From: Hofstenia miamia
Lineage: Eukaryota; Xenacoelomorpha; Acoela
NCBI GenBank assembly: GCA_004352715.1
Contig: SCFE01000091.1
Coordinates: 808,478 to 872,477 of the forward strand
Length of the DNA: 64,000 nucleotides
Direction of reading: 5' to 3'
A program made the position numbers and the translations under genes. The notes under the pieces are model-generated. The model was not told the DNA's origin. It made no database searches and was given only the letters and a program-made list of their open reading frames with translations. Positions 46,236-59,666 of the stretch are shown piece by piece. The first letter of the stretch is position 1. Each line of letters begins with the position of its first letter.

Positions 46236-48660
46236 AATAAAATATGGAAAAACCTATTGTAATGTCATATTGTTGAATTATTTATTGGAGTAATAGTAAA
46301 TGCTTATATCTCAGTTTTTGTGTAATTTAATTTTTCAAATGCTTGAAATGTCCACTTATCACTATTTCATGAACATTATTTTTATTAGAGTTTAAGTAAT
46401 TGATTGAAATTAATCTTTAAAAATTTAAAAAATTACAATTTGGAGAAGAACTTAAATGTTATTTCAATGTTTATCCTATATTACTAATATTTAACTAGAT
46501 GTCTCTTAAATAAAATCCCAATTAAGCAAATTTCAAACATTTATGACTGTTGTGAGATTATTTTCTATGGCCATAAGATAATGCATTGACCATTCTTCTT
46601 AAATTCAAATTTGATTGGCTGACTTTCATTCATTTGTCCTCATTTACTTGAATTCACTATTGAAATTTTTGCTTTTAACTATAGTAAATGATTTTTTAAT
46701 GTTTCTTTATTATAATTATATATGTATATCATTCTTTGTAATAATATTTCACATTTGGAAATGCTAAGAATGCATTTCACTAAGAAATTTGCTAGTATTC
46801 ATTTGCAATCACTCATATCACATTGATGTAGTGATCAGCCATTTTCTAATTCAATCTATGTTTGCTAAACTTTATGATAGAGAATGTCATTTGCTTTAAA
46901 TTGATTTCTCTGAGAAAATGTGTATAGCAGTTGTAGTAATGTTTGTTTTATGCTATATTTTTATAGAATGATTAAAAATTTATATTTCAATCAATGTAAT
47001 TCAATGTAATTTGTTCAAGAATGATTTTAAAATATTTTTGAAGAATAAATGTGTTTTCTTGACACTTCAGTGGTTAACTTAAAATTCAATTAATCTGATA
47101 CTACAGTTTATTAATTTTTTCATTTATAGAATGTTATTTCAATGTATTTTTACACTGTTTCTGAAAATGTTCATAAATGCCTATCCATAAATGTCCAAGA
47201 CATTTTTCTTATATATTTTTTGAAAGGTTGTAAATGTCATATAGATTTCACTGCTTTTATTTGAGAATGTCTTTCTGTAAATGGTTGTTTCATGAATTCA
47301 TTTGTTTGCTACTTTCTAGTTTACTGTCACTATGATTGTATATATCCTATCCTCTCAACATTTATTTCATAGCACATTTTTTGAGGTTGTGTAATGCTTA
47401 AAAAAAATTTTTACACATTGTGGACAAACTAATTATATGCATTAGTTCTTTTTCAGATTGCTATTGTAATTTATATGTCATATTTTTCAAAGCAGTTTTA
47501 GCATCCATATCTCAGCAATTTTCCTCAAGAGTGATTTTATGTCTTTATGTAACAATGAATATTTCTTGAAGTCATTATTTGTTAATTTAATGTCATGCTA
47601 ATATGAGTCATATCACTTAATGCTCAAGTCCATGTAACCTGAAATTGAAATACTTTCTAATAGCAAAAACCAACTGATGCTTTGTTTTTTAAATATGTTT
47701 GACATATTGTTCAAATACTGTGTGAATGGTAACACCTTATTGTAGAATTGCAGGGTGCGTCTAGCAGCTCAAGTGGTATGAAAGTTGCAGAAGATTACCA
47801 TCACCAGGGAACATCCCGTTCTCTAACAAAAAAATTGAAGATTGGTAATTCGCCAATTTCATTGTAGAAAAAAGTAATTCCAAGATGGTTAAAGTAGCAA
47901 CCAATTCACACAGCATCTAACTGAAGCCAAGCCATTTGAATCCATCCTTACAAATCCAAGGTGCTAATTGTGTGTCTCAAGTTGTAATTTCTAGCTCAGT
48001 ACAAATAATTTACCTCCATGTTTATCTACTCAGCTCATTTAATAAGATATTAAATAATGTGTAGTTACCACGTATTTGTGTACACCAATGGCATAGTATA
48101 TTTGAGCTGAGTTCTAATTTGTGCATGTTTGATTGATAGATGTTGTAGTTCTTTTATTTCCTATGCCTACACATAGCCTAAAGCGACCACAATATGGGCT
48201 CACATCTGTCAAGGAGCAAGTTATTGCCCCAGGCACAGTGGAGTTCCTCCCATATTATTGCTGGATCTTACAATTTCATTATTATAAAATTCATACCAAA
48301 GCTAAAATGGTTAGTAAGATATAATATAATGGAAAAGCAAATGGTATCCAGTGAGAACAAAATTTATTTGACATTTGCTTACAATTGTATTCCCTATTTA
48401 TACAAAAGTAGGTAAATGTTTACTGTTTTTACAAAAGTTAGTTTCCCTTGCAAATTAACTGAGCAATTACATGTAATTCTAAAGCTCTGAAGGGACAATC
48501 ACTAAGTTTGAAACTTAGGTTCAAAATAATCACAAATTAACAATTCATTAAATAAAATAGCACTGAATTAATTTGAGAGTGCCTGAAAATTAAAGTAAAA
48601 ATAAAAAGAGGCCCTGAGTGACTCTACATTATTTATTCACAAACTTATTCTATTGGATTA
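46236..48660. other. CpG-poor repeat-like DNA, no gene
   Basis: Repetitive-looking AT-rich sequence with recurring phrases (TTATTTCAATGT, TTCATAAATG) but no clean period. It may be older copies of the ~245-bp repeat that is clearer to the right. Confidence 0.35.
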
Positions 48661-49440
48661 ATTTTTTTACAGATTATTGCTAGTAACTTTTTTTTTCATT
48701 GGATATTTTTCAAGCATTTTCACAATTAACTCTTGGTGCTTTTTTCTTCAAGAATTCTTTTCTGTCTTTAAAGTGAAACAATGAATGTTCTTTAAATTCA
48801 CCTATTTGTTACTTCAATTATTATGCAAAACCTAAAAACAAATGCATCCATGCAGTACAGTTCTATATGAAATTGTTTTAATTATTTCCCAGGTTAATGT
48901 TAGTAACTCACTCAATTATCTGTTTGCTTTTCAAATGTATTAAAGCATTGAGCAAATTTCAGTGTTTTTTGCTGTTAATAGTTTTCTGTAAATGTTTTTA
49001 ACCATTGTTATAACATTGCTTATTTGGTATTGGATGTTGTTTTTTGTTCAACAAAATTTCCATAATGCATATTCTTCTATTATTACAAATGATCTAAAAA
49101 CAAAAAGTATTCATTCTATATAACATTGTATTAATTCTCAGGTTATTATTCAGTTATTCATGCATTTTTCCAAAGACATATTAAGCATTATACAAATTTC
49201 ACTGTTTTTCTTTAATAAGGCTTGTAAATGTGTTAGTTGTTGTTATAACATTATTTCACTTATGAGTATCTGCCTCATTCAAGAACATTTCCATAATGTG
49301 TGTTCTTCTAATATTGCACATAACCTAAGCAAAGTATTCATGCAAACTGATTCTATACAGCATTGTATTAATTAATACCAAGGCTATTGTTTGTAACTCA
49401 TTCAATTATTCTTTTGTTTTTTCAAAAAGTGTGTGTGGTA
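48661..49440. repeat. Diverged tandem repeat, unit about 245 bp
   Basis: A block like CCAGGTTAATGTTAGTAACTC recurs near 48671, 48893, 49141 and 49381, each followed by a CAATTATTC-like run and later by CATAATGxxTATTCTTCTA. The spacings are 222, 248 and 240 bp. The same unit continues after solo LTR B at about 51537-51910, so LTR B lies inside or beside the array. Confidence 0.65.
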
Positions 49441-50163
49441 CAGCTAAAAACAAAATTAGGAAGTGTAATAAAAGTTAAACTTGAGAATGGATTCTACTAT
49501 TTTTTACCAAAGTGCTATGGAGATGTAATTTGCAAGAATTACAAACACTTGGTATTTATGTAAGGTGAAAGAAGGCATATTGTATTACAATTTTGTAAAT
49601 AATTAACTTTTTGAAAGGGAAAAACGCCATTTTGTACTTGTTTTTCAATTCTTTCTACATGTAGTAAGCAATTATTGAATACCCAAATTTTAAAAATAGA
49701 GAAATAACAGTTTCCATATATAATTCATTGTATAAATTGCATGCTGTTGGGAATTAATAGTATATGCTCAAGCATTACTTTATTTGAAAAATATCAATTT
49801 TAGTAAAGAAATAAATCACTCATTCTGTATTTCACTTTGCAGTAGAGACCTTACAATGAATTTCTTAAATTTACATTTACTAGTAATATCAAATATACCA
49901 AGTGTCTTCATTCAATGTAAAACTCTGTAATAGTCTTTTATGCAACTGGTAGAGTCCCTCACATTCTGCAGGTACCAATATCCAAAGTTCAATACATTTT
50001 CCACTGGTTGTGAGATTATTCAGCTAAGAAATTTGCAGTTCATAGCATCACATCCCCAAAACATTGTCTTCTTTCTTGTTGATAAATTTAGTGAATAAAT
50101 AAATTGAAGCATTTGTTCACTTGTGAGACTGCCTTCTGTAAACATGATATGATGGAAGTTCTG
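49441..50163. other. No gene; diverged duplicate of 53.2-53.7 kb
   Basis: ATTTCTTAAATTTACA, then TAATAGTCTTTTAT, occur in the same order here (about 49858-49942) and at 53550-53700, so the two stretches share ancestry. No coding pattern. Confidence 0.4.
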
Positions 50164-50167
50164 CTCA

Positions 50168-51307
50168 TGTAGCATCTGCTACCAAGCTTTAACTCAACTT
50201 GATTAATTCCTTTTGAATATAATTCTGTGTTAATTGCAGGTAGGGATGTACTTATATCAACTGCTTGTCCTTCTTAACACTTGTAGTTAACTTTGATTAA
50301 CAATTGAACACTATTTAGGTGTGGATCACCCTTATTGACTGATCTTCTATGAGGCCTCTGGCCAACTCTGATCTCTGAATCTCCAGACACTCAGTCATCT
50401 TCACTGCAGATGGATTGTTTATAAATCTCAGCTCAATGAAGAAGCTTATGTGTTCCCTATCCTAACTCAGTGCAATCCTCAATGCTGGATGTAACTGACT
50501 TAAACTAGATTTGTAATCTGTAATTTGTACTTGCAACCTGGCAATGTCACTAGCTGCTTAATAAATATTTATTTATCCATTACCAAAAAATACTGGCTTT
50601 AAATAATTCAAATAAGTAAATAGATAATTAATTGCAGTTTCCTAACTTACATTTAATTAGTAATACATGCTCAGGCTTGTTATTGGTCTATTTATAGGTC
50701 TCCTACATAGTCTAGTTAATATAAAATATAATAACCTATGATCAGTTATCCAATCATTTCTCTGAAGTTTCATTGTTGTGTACATGCTGTTGAAAGAATT
50801 GATAGTCAGCTAAATGAAGAAAGACCCCTAATCATATTCCTAACCTAAATGCAGTTTCATGGCTTGGATCAAGGATCCTTGAATCACTCCTGATGTGTGC
50901 CCTCACCTCTACTAATGCATTTACTGTTTAGCTTGACATGATTTAATAATAAGCAAACCAGATTAAATCTAAAGATATGATTTTCAAAGAATTTACTTCA
51001 ACAGTTCTCCAAATAATTTTTCTCTATTTAGAGTTTCAGAACAAGAAGTACCTGCTGATTTTGAATTTTAAATCATCTGCCAAGATGGCTAAAAATATTG
51101 GAAGCAATATTGCCCCCTCTGTTTTGCCAAAGTTTTGACAAGTACTATTTGGTAATGTTCTCTCTTAGTTGCATTTTAAAAAATTCATGATGCTAAACTT
51201 AAATTGATTTTTATTTACAAATAATACTAATTTAATCATAATTCAATTTGATGTTAATCTTCTTGACCAACTAATCTCTTTCTTGTTATTTTTTGGTTTA
51301 TGCTACA
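50168..51307 (-). mobile_element. Solo LTR B of the same Ty3/Gypsy-type family
   Basis: 1140 bp with TGTAGCAT and ATGCTACA ends and a perfect target duplication CTCA (50164-50167 and 51308-51311). It is colinear with solo LTR A and the LTR at 62330-63453. At aligned sites where A has CG, B has TG or CA, so this copy has lost nearly all CpG. It lies within ~245-bp repeat territory. Confidence 0.9.
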
Positions 51308-51311
51308 CTCA

Positions 51312-52859
51312 TACCAGTTGAAAGCCTTTCATATATGAGGTGGGAGACAGTTAAACATTGCCTGTGAGTGGCTTACTGTATGAATTAAAGTTTTTTATTG
51401 ATTAATATCAACAATTCCTTTAATATAGTAAATATTATTGTAGGTGTTCCCTTGCACTTCAAATAATATGTGCTGAGTCTTCATGACTTTGAGCAATGAA
51501 AAATGGGTAAACCACTCAGTTAGAAAGCTTATGAGTGAATGAATTCAATATATTATTTTTACAATGCATATTTTTTTAGTATCATGTAAATGCTAAAATA
51601 ATTTTATTTGCATATTTATACAACTGATTCTATATGGTATCATTTTAATTTTTTTCCAGGCTGTTGTTAGTAACCCATGCAATTATTCACTCATACTTTC
51701 AAAATGGGCTAAGCATTGTGTGATTTCTGGTATTTTACTTTGAGAATGATTTTCTATAAATGTTTAAGCATTGTTATCAAATATTCTTTATTATGAATCC
51801 CCATTCATTCAATATATTATTTTTTGCAATGCGTATTTTTGAGTACCATGCAAATACTAAAACAATTTATTTGCAAATTTGTGCAAACTGATTCTATGAT
51901 GTGGCATTAATTCATTTAACAACTTGATTGATTTCAAATAGAACATAAAATTTAGTGCTTTTCTCAAGTTGAATTATAAAATAAAGCAGCTTAACTATTA
52001 GAAATGCTTTGACACAATAATAAATCTAAGTAAACATGTATTGTTACTGCTACCACTGTATCTACATTGAATTGACTTGTGTTTCTCTTTAATAAAAACT
52101 TCATTTGATTTTAATTACCAATGGCATTTCAACACTGATTTGAATTTTGAATAATCATAATTTACTACTTTTGTTAAGGTCTAGCACACATTTACAAAAA
52201 TGAATACATTTTACATTTATTTTGAATTGCTAGACATTTGCTGTTCATATTTTATAATATATTATTAAACAATTGTGAACATATACAGTGATTTAAAAAT
52301 CCTGGTTTTCTCACATTTATTTTTATAACAATAGTTATTTACAGATTGTTTAATATAATTTGGAAAACTGTACAAAATACTTATTTCATAAAACCAAGTA
52401 AATGTATTCATGTACTTTCTGTCAAATGTAATTAACAACATTTAAACAATTGATTCAATTTGAAATTTCATTATATAGTGATTTTTGATTATCAAATAAC
52501 AATGTTGGTAAAATGGATAATTAATTGCAAACATTTTTGCTTTTTGTATGACCATGTATACATTATATTCATTCTTTTCTTAAAAAGTGTGTACTGTTTA
52601 TAAAGTTACAACAACATCATAAATTTCATGCAACAAAGATAATGTTCTTTATTAGACATCTCATCAGTACTTTAATACTATTGCAGAAGCTTACAATTCC
52701 TTTTTCATGCAAATATTTTTCTGCTAAACACTGAGATAGTCACTATTGCTGCTATGTAAATTTCATGTGGCAATAAATATTCAGTCACTGCTTTTAGATG
52801 GGAGGGAATTCTTATACACTTGCACACACTTTCTCAACTATAAATAGTAGTATAACTCT
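51312..52859. repeat. Further ~245-bp repeat units, then no gene
   Basis: Two units begin near 51537 and 51806 (TTCAATATATTATTTTTxCAATGC, then CAAACTGATTCTAT). From about 51910 to 52859 the sequence is AT-rich and CpG-poor with nothing recognisable. Confidence 0.5.
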
Positions 52860-54006
52860 GAGGCAACCCCATAGACATTTTGACATTTTGACTTTGATGG
52901 GCATTTCTGTGATGTAATTGTGTACTTTGGCTGTCTGGGTATCTCTGATGTCATTGGAACATATTCTCTTTTGTGTTGGCAAATACATTTGTTTATAGTC
53001 TATTGTATAAAATGTAACTAATTTTTTTTATAAATATTACATAAATAATTGACAATGTATATTGATGGGGTGTATCTCTGATGTCATTGGAATGTTTTGT
53101 TGGCATTTTTTGTGGTTTTTGTATACTATGTAACCAATTTTTTGAGAGGTTGAGAATTTTCGAAAATCCCATGAGATTAGAATTGTTCAAAATGTAACAA
53201 TTTTTCTATTCATATTACATAATTTTTAAATACCATTGACATTCTATATATCAAAAAATATACGTTTTTGGAAATTATATTTTATTTCTATTTTTTCATT
53301 AAAAGATGTAACTAACAATTATTTTCAAGCATTGGGAAAAAGACCTGTTTTACATAAAACACATTTCAATTGCAAAAATGTAAACTTTTTTTAATCAATA
53401 AAATTTTTCCAAGCAAAAATAATTTTTAAATTAAATACATGCTTTCACAGATGCATTCTACATGTACAAGTTAATGTGTTTGATAAATTAATAATAAATA
53501 GACAGGAAAACAAAAATGATTAATTATTAGCTACAATGGTTTCCCAATAAATTTCTTAAATTTACAATGATTATTATTAGTAAATGGAGATAATAATATA
53601 CCTCATGGAGTGTTCATTTAGTGAACAAATTTATAATAGTCTTTTATACAGTCTGTAGAATTTTCATTTAGTATACAAATGTATAATAGTCTTTTATACA
53701 GTTAAATAACAAATGCTTGAATCAAAAAGGTAATAATACTCGTTAGAAGTGTAATGGCTTATTTTGGTAATAATGCAAAATAATTTTTTAAAACTAGTTT
53801 ATGCAAAAACTCACAATTTCTAATATTTAATAAATGTATGTGGTCAAAACCACATATGTGTTTAAGACAAGACAAAAATGCAATTTATTCTACACTTTGC
53901 TTATAATGATCATATATATCTCACTATTGAATTTGTCTATTGTGTTAGTTTATCATCATTGTTGTTGAGGGAAATCTGTAGGAAACAAACACAATGTGTA
54001 TTTACA
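52860..54006. repeat. Short tandem duplications in AT-rich DNA
   Basis: GTATCTCTGATGTCATTGGAA occurs at 52939 and 53072 (spacing 133 bp). A 50-bp unit containing ATAATAGTCTTTTATACAGT is duplicated at about 53602-53701. No gene. Confidence 0.6.
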
Positions 54007-54764
54007 CATTATGAATTTCACATGGTTGTATCTAAATGAATGATTAATAAATTAAGTGATAGATCACAGTATAAAACACATGATAAATAAAAGTTTAAAC
54101 AAATTCAATTAAAACTGTGTATTACCAAACAAACAATGTTTATATCTATGATAAAGTATATAATTAATGTAACATCAGACAGTAAATTTGCTGCAATTTA
54201 TTAAAATAAAATTGATTACATTTTAAAAGAAATATCTGTAAAACTAACTAGATATCATATTGCAAAAAGTGTTAAGAATCAAAAACAATATCTGAGATTT
54301 AATTATAAAAATAGCTTACTAAAAAGTTTGAAATGTTTATGGGTAGTTCTTTCATCAATGTAAAATTCCATTAATCTGCTCTATGTATAAACTTACATGC
54401 TTTCATAGACAATGTCAATATTATGTGGTTTTATCTATTGCTCAACTGTCAAAAATGTATCCAATTGTAAACAAAGTACAAACATGTAAAATTCCATTAT
54501 GCTGCTATGTGTAATTTTAGAGCTATTGTTCAAATGTCAAAATGTGTCCAATCATAAAGATTGTTATCTACCAAACATCAAATCCAAATCAATTTAAAAA
54601 TTATCACAATTAATTAAAACATTTTCAAATCATATAAAACTAGAATTTTTCACATTTTGAATTATTACTATCATAAATAGGTTATTAATGCAAAACATTT
54701 AAAAATAACAAATAACTTATTTTATTTTACATTTTAAAAAATTGTTTATACTTAAATTTAATCA
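54007..54764. repeat. Left arm of a 758-bp inverted repeat
   Basis: This is the reverse complement, with scattered substitutions, of 63458-64000 joined to 58703-58917. Matching phrases include AATATCTGTAAAACTAACTA (54232) and its complement at 63760, and ACATTTTAAAAAATTGTTTATA against the complement near 58735. The partner may continue past the window end, so the left boundary is a minimum. This arm lacks the LTR element present in the partner and so shows the empty insertion site. Confidence 0.85.
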
Positions 54765-56316
54765 GTGTCTTTGATATTAAGAGTTAAATAAATACTACAA
54801 AATGTTTTAAAATAATTAATTTAAATTTTAAAAAATTGGTTACAATTATTAAATTTTATTGATGCTTAGTTTTAAAGATTTAAATAAAATATGTGGTTTT
54901 ACTTTTCCAAAAGTTTGTAGACTTACACTTTTTTCTGACATTTTTTCTTTTTGAGTTTACATTACATTGCTTATGACTTTTCTTAGGTTTGTAGACTTAC
55001 ATTTTTTCCAATGCCAATCCTTTTTTTCAGTACTGATATACATTTAATTTTTCCATTTGTATGCATGAATTCAACTGATCAAATTAGTCAAAATCATTAT
55101 AAAAAACTGAATATTATGTTAAAATTAAGGTATCTTTCCATCATTGAACAAAATGAAAATTTTATGACAGTATTAGTATAAACTTTCAAAAATGATTTAG
55201 AAAAATGTTAATGCACAAAAATACGACTAATCTTTATTGTAAATTCAGATTTTATTTTATACAGATATATATACAGATTTTATTTATAAAAATAAATATT
55301 TCAATACATTAAATACAATCAATGTTTAACAAAGGTTTGAATTGTTTCACAGAAAGTACATGTGGTTAAAAAATGATATATTTATTAGTCTTCACATAAT
55401 AAAAATTTGTTTGCTTTCCCAAATAGTATTAAACTAAAAGCACAAAATCTCACAACAAATAAATACCTCAGCTTGACACAAAGTGCATTAAAGTAAAAAA
55501 TTATTATTTTTAACTGCTTTTCAAAATAATAAATTGTATGAATTTTCAAATGCTCATGAGATGCAAAATTCTGAGAAAATTAGATAAAAATACAAATATT
55601 GTATAAACCTTAAAAAATGATATAAAAATCTTGGCTAATATTATTCCTAACATGTGCATTTATGTATTGATATATAAAGTGGAAAATGAAACTCAAAATT
55701 TCTAATCTAAAAAACAAAATGCTTTCAATGCTATACACAGCTTTACAATGTTAAAAACGTTAACATTTGCATTTTTTTTCAGTCAATGAGTAATTTTTTA
55801 TAATCACAAATGAATACATAACACCATTTCAAAAATGAATCAATTAGATGTCTAGATACTCACAAAAAAATTTTAATTATGAAAAGACTAACACATTCAT
55901 AAAAAATAGATTTATGCAAAAATGAATAAATTTATTCATTTTACTAAAAAGTTGTACACAGTTTGCAAAATAGCATTAAGCACTCATGAAATTGAAAAAA
56001 ATGATTACAGTTATTAAAGTAATTCTACAAAAAATATAACTTCAAGTGAAAAGAAGCAAAATTTTTAAATTGAAGATGAATATCAAAGCTATATAAATAA
56101 TTTTAAGTATACGTATAGTACTTAAAACTATTAATCTAATTAATATATACTTGTAATTGTTTATGAGATTATAAAAACACAACAGCAATTTTTAAATGAT
56201 TTAAAATACATTTTGTACATTAGGTATTAAAACAACTTAGGAACATTTTCTAAATATAGAAATAAATAGCTTAAATTACAATTATCAGAAACTGATAAAA
56301 TTAAATAAATACTTCT
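54765..56316. other. No gene; contains a direct repeat of 58.0-58.5 kb
   Basis: 55745-56354 repeats as 58035-58520 in the same orientation, shortened by small deletions (shared AGTCAATGAG, TTATAATCACAAATGAATACATAAC and GAACATTTTCTAAATATAGA phrases). The stretch 54900-55080 resembles the fold-back family of 16.8-18.6 kb. Confidence 0.6.
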
Positions 56317-57109
56317 TCAGGGCAGTTTACTCATTGTATTCAAATATAAAATTTNAGTTTGTTTATAAATTATATGAGTCTTTTCATAATTGATGAATGG
56401 CTGATCATTTACAGTATATACTGTGAATAAGGGTATTTGATCCAATAACAGGATGCTACCACTCTGATGATGTTTATAAGTAACTATATCAGTATAAATT
56501 AAAATATTATGCAGTCCATTTAAAAAATCAAAACTATATTTAGCAGTGTTCAAACCATTAACTATTTGATGGTGACTATCAAAACACAAAATTTCACCTA
56601 CCTGATTTAATTCAAATTCATAAGGCATTTAATTCAAATTCATAAGGCATTTTATTTTTTATGACTACTCTTCCACTGATGATTTCAAAATCCAATTTCA
56701 GTACTGTTGTAATCATTGGAAAATTTTGTGAAAAAGTGCTAAATAGTTTTTCAAAATTATTTTGGTCATTTGTTTCAGATTTACCACCCATCAATTCAAT
56801 TTTTGTTAAGACTTGGTTAACAAAGCTAAACACACCTTCTATCTTTTTCACATGAATGCCCTTCACATAAATATCATGATTATTTCCATTTGCATAGATA
56901 AAACTCCACAATTGATCTCATATATTATTGAATCCTATGGGAAAGGTGATATTTAGCAAAGCCACATGAGATGCATTATAGATTAGTCTTTCCAAATGCG
57001 TAGTAAAACTATGTATTGAGTTATTGCTTTGATAGTTGTCAGAAAGTAGACTAACAATTGGCATATCACAAAAGTGTATAAAATTAAAAATTTTGAATAT
57101 AAAATGCAT
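56317..57109 (-). pseudogene. Possible Polinton/Maverick penton-like (minor capsid) protein, broken
   Basis: Three minus-strand pieces start at 57109, 56911 and 56628. The first has SFTTHLERLIYNAS and VALLNITFP, resembling the FxTxLxxxIxLxGxWEVxLxEIxYP start of a family common in aquatic invertebrate genomes. The last has ILIYTDIVTY, like that family's LYVYxDIV motif. I associate the family with penton proteins of Polinton elements from memory, so the name is tentative. The frame is broken by a TGA near 56916 and by a 22-bp tandem duplication (56606-56627, 56628-56649); the 3' end runs into the N at 56355. No polymerase, integrase, ATPase or major capsid gene is visible nearby. Confidence 0.35.
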
Positions 57110-58034
57110 AAACAGTTAAATCTAAAATATATCATTAATAAAACAAATTATTAATACTACCATTATTGTGACGACTTGAAGGAATATGGAGGCTTTTCAA
57201 ACATCATTAATTAGAGGCATATAGCAGACTTCCTTTCCCAACATTTTTTCACGTTTGTGACTTACATTCCTTTTCCAAAGTTTTTCACGTTTGTGACTTA
57301 TTTTTACATATTTACAGACTTTTACATGGGTTTTCAACTTTATAAATTTTTCCTTTTGGTGATTTGTTTTGTACTTTCAAAAAAATATTTTCTTTTTGTT
57401 TATTAGTTTTGTCCTTTTGAAAAAAATATTTTCCTCTTGGTTATTTGTTTTGTCCTTTCAAAAAAAATATTTTCNNNNNNNNNNNNNNNNNNNNNNNNNN
57501 NNNNNNNNNNNNNNNNNNNNNNNNNNNNNNNNNNNNNNNNNNNNNNNNNNNNNNNNNNNNNNNNNNNNNNNNNNNNNNNNNNNNNNNNNNNNNNNNNNNN
57601 NNNNNNNNNNNNNNNNNNNNNNNNNNNNNNNNNNNNNNNNNNNNNNNNNNNNNNNNNNNNNNNNNNNNNNNNNNNNNNNNNNNNNNNNNNNNNNNNNNNN
57701 NNNNNNNNNNNNNNNNNNNNNNNNNNNNNNNNNNNNNNNNNNNNNNNNNNNNNNNNNNNNNNNNNNNNNNNNNNNNNNNNNNNNNNNNNNNNNNNNNNNN
57801 NNNNNNNNNNNNNNNNNNNNNNNNNNNNNNNNNNNNNNNNNNNNNNNNNNNNNNNNNNNNNNNNNNNNNNNNNNNNNNNNNNNNNNNNNNNNNNNNNNNN
57901 NNNNNNNNNNNNNNNNNNNNNNNNNNNNNNNNNNNNNNNNNNNNNNNNNNNNNNNNNNNNNNNNNNNNNNNNNNNNNNNNNNNNNNNNNNNNNNNNNNNN
58001 NNNNNNNNNNNNNNNNNNNNNNNTAAAAACTTTA
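57110..58034. repeat. 40-41 bp minisatellite running into a 549-N gap
   Basis: Three copies (57352, 57392, 57433) of a unit like GGTTATTTGTTTTGTCCTTT followed by CAAAAAAATATTTTC end at the gap 57475-58023. Two shorter repeats of TTTTTCACGTTTGTGACTTA lie at 57246-57301. The gap is probably more of the array. Confidence 0.75.
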
Positions 58035-58702
58035 TACTTATTGAGAAAGTGTTAATATTCACATTTCTCTTCAGTCAATGAGAAAATTATTATAATCACA
58101 AATGAATACATAACGTCATTCAAAAATGAATTAAATTTTCATAAAAAACTACATTAACGCAAAAATGATTAAATTGATTGATTTTACAAAACACATAGTC
58201 GTACACAGTTTGCATGAAAAGAAGCAAATTTTTTAATTGAAAATGAATATCAGAGCTATATAAAATAAATTTAAGTATACATATAGTACTTAAAACTTAA
58301 TTTAATTAAAATATACTTGTAATTGTTTATGAGATTATAAAAACACAACAGCAATCGTTAAATGAGTTAAACTACATTTTGTATATTAGGTGTCAAAACA
58401 ACTTTGGAACATTTTCTAAATATAGAAATAAATAGCTTAAATTACTATTATCAGAAGTAGATAAAATGAAATAAAAACTTTTTCAAGGTGATTTACTCAA
58501 TGTATTCAAATATGAAATTTATATCTTGCAATATGCAATTAGTATTACTGGATTTTAACTCAATTTTCCTAATAAATGTTTTAAAATCATATAGAGATTG
58601 AGAATTTTTAAAAATAAATCTGATTTTGTTAGAGTTTCAAAGACATAGCATTGGAGAGAATGCCAATATAATTTCGATTTCCAAGCATTTTTCTACTATT
58701 TA

Positions 58703-58917
58703 TGATGAAATTTAATTATAAACAATTTTTTAAAATGTAAAATATAATAAGTTATTTGCTGTTCTTAAATGCTTTGTATTAATAACCAATTTATGATAGT
58801 AATAATCTAAATTGTGAAAAATTCTAGTTTTATATGATTTGAAAATGTTTTAATTAATTGTGATATTTTTAATTTGATTTGGATTTGATGTTTTGTAGAT
58901 AACAATCTTTACAATTG
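58703..58917. repeat. Inner part of the right inverted-repeat arm
   Basis: Complement of 54764-54550. It is interrupted at 58918 by the LTR retrotransposon and resumes at 63458. Confidence 0.85.
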
Positions 58918-58986
58918 TGTAGCATCTGCTACCAAGCATCAATGTGGGTTAAATGGTTCTTTAAAACTATTGTTTCACTTCAACTG

Positions 58987-59666
58987 CAGCATACCCTTGC
59001 AGATATGAGAAAAAAGGTCATACTTGGAATGTGTGCTTTCTCTTGAACTGAGTGTCAAAAGTCATTCTATCTGTTGGATATAGTTCTGGATATCATCTGT
59101 CTTCCGCATTTTTGTAGAATTTAATATGATTTGATATTGGTTTTTAAAGCTTTCATTCTCATAGTTATCTACAAAATCTCTGATTATTAGTTTGTAATTT
59201 CATTTCGTATCTGCATCAAGGAGTAAGTAGTGTTGAGAGGCTGCCCCTGTTAAATATAGTGGGAACCTTGCATCTGCTGCCCTTTGGTTCACTTTCCTCT
59301 CCGCCATCCTAATCTCGAACATTTGTAGCCATTCTAGAAATGCTGGATTGTAGCTGTCCAATTTTCCATTAAATTTTGGCAGAGTTCCTTACATGGTATT
59401 GTATCACTATGACTATTCTCTGGTAGCATAGAGTTTTTGTACATCAGTTTCCTTTGTCTAGTCATTTGCTCACTAATTGTGAGTTGACTTGTCACTGCTC
59501 TCATTATCTCATTGATGATTTTTCTTTTCTCTTCTTCCTGTTCTTCCTCTATTTCTGTGAACTGTTTTTTAAAATTCGTGGGTGATGCTTGTAAGCTCAT
59601 TTCCTCTCTCTGTTTGATTGTTCTTTCATATCTTACTGTCACTTTCAGATTTTCATCTTCATCTTC
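58987..59666 (-). pseudogene. Extra gag segment inside the 3' LTR
   Basis: Roughly 90% identical to about 60849-61526 of the main gag gene and in the same orientation. It replaces the LTR interval corresponding to 62400-62655, and its right edge is the single N at 59667. It is either a template-switch product or an assembly chimera. It keeps a CAA codon where the main copy has a TGA stop (60989-60991). Confidence 0.75.
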
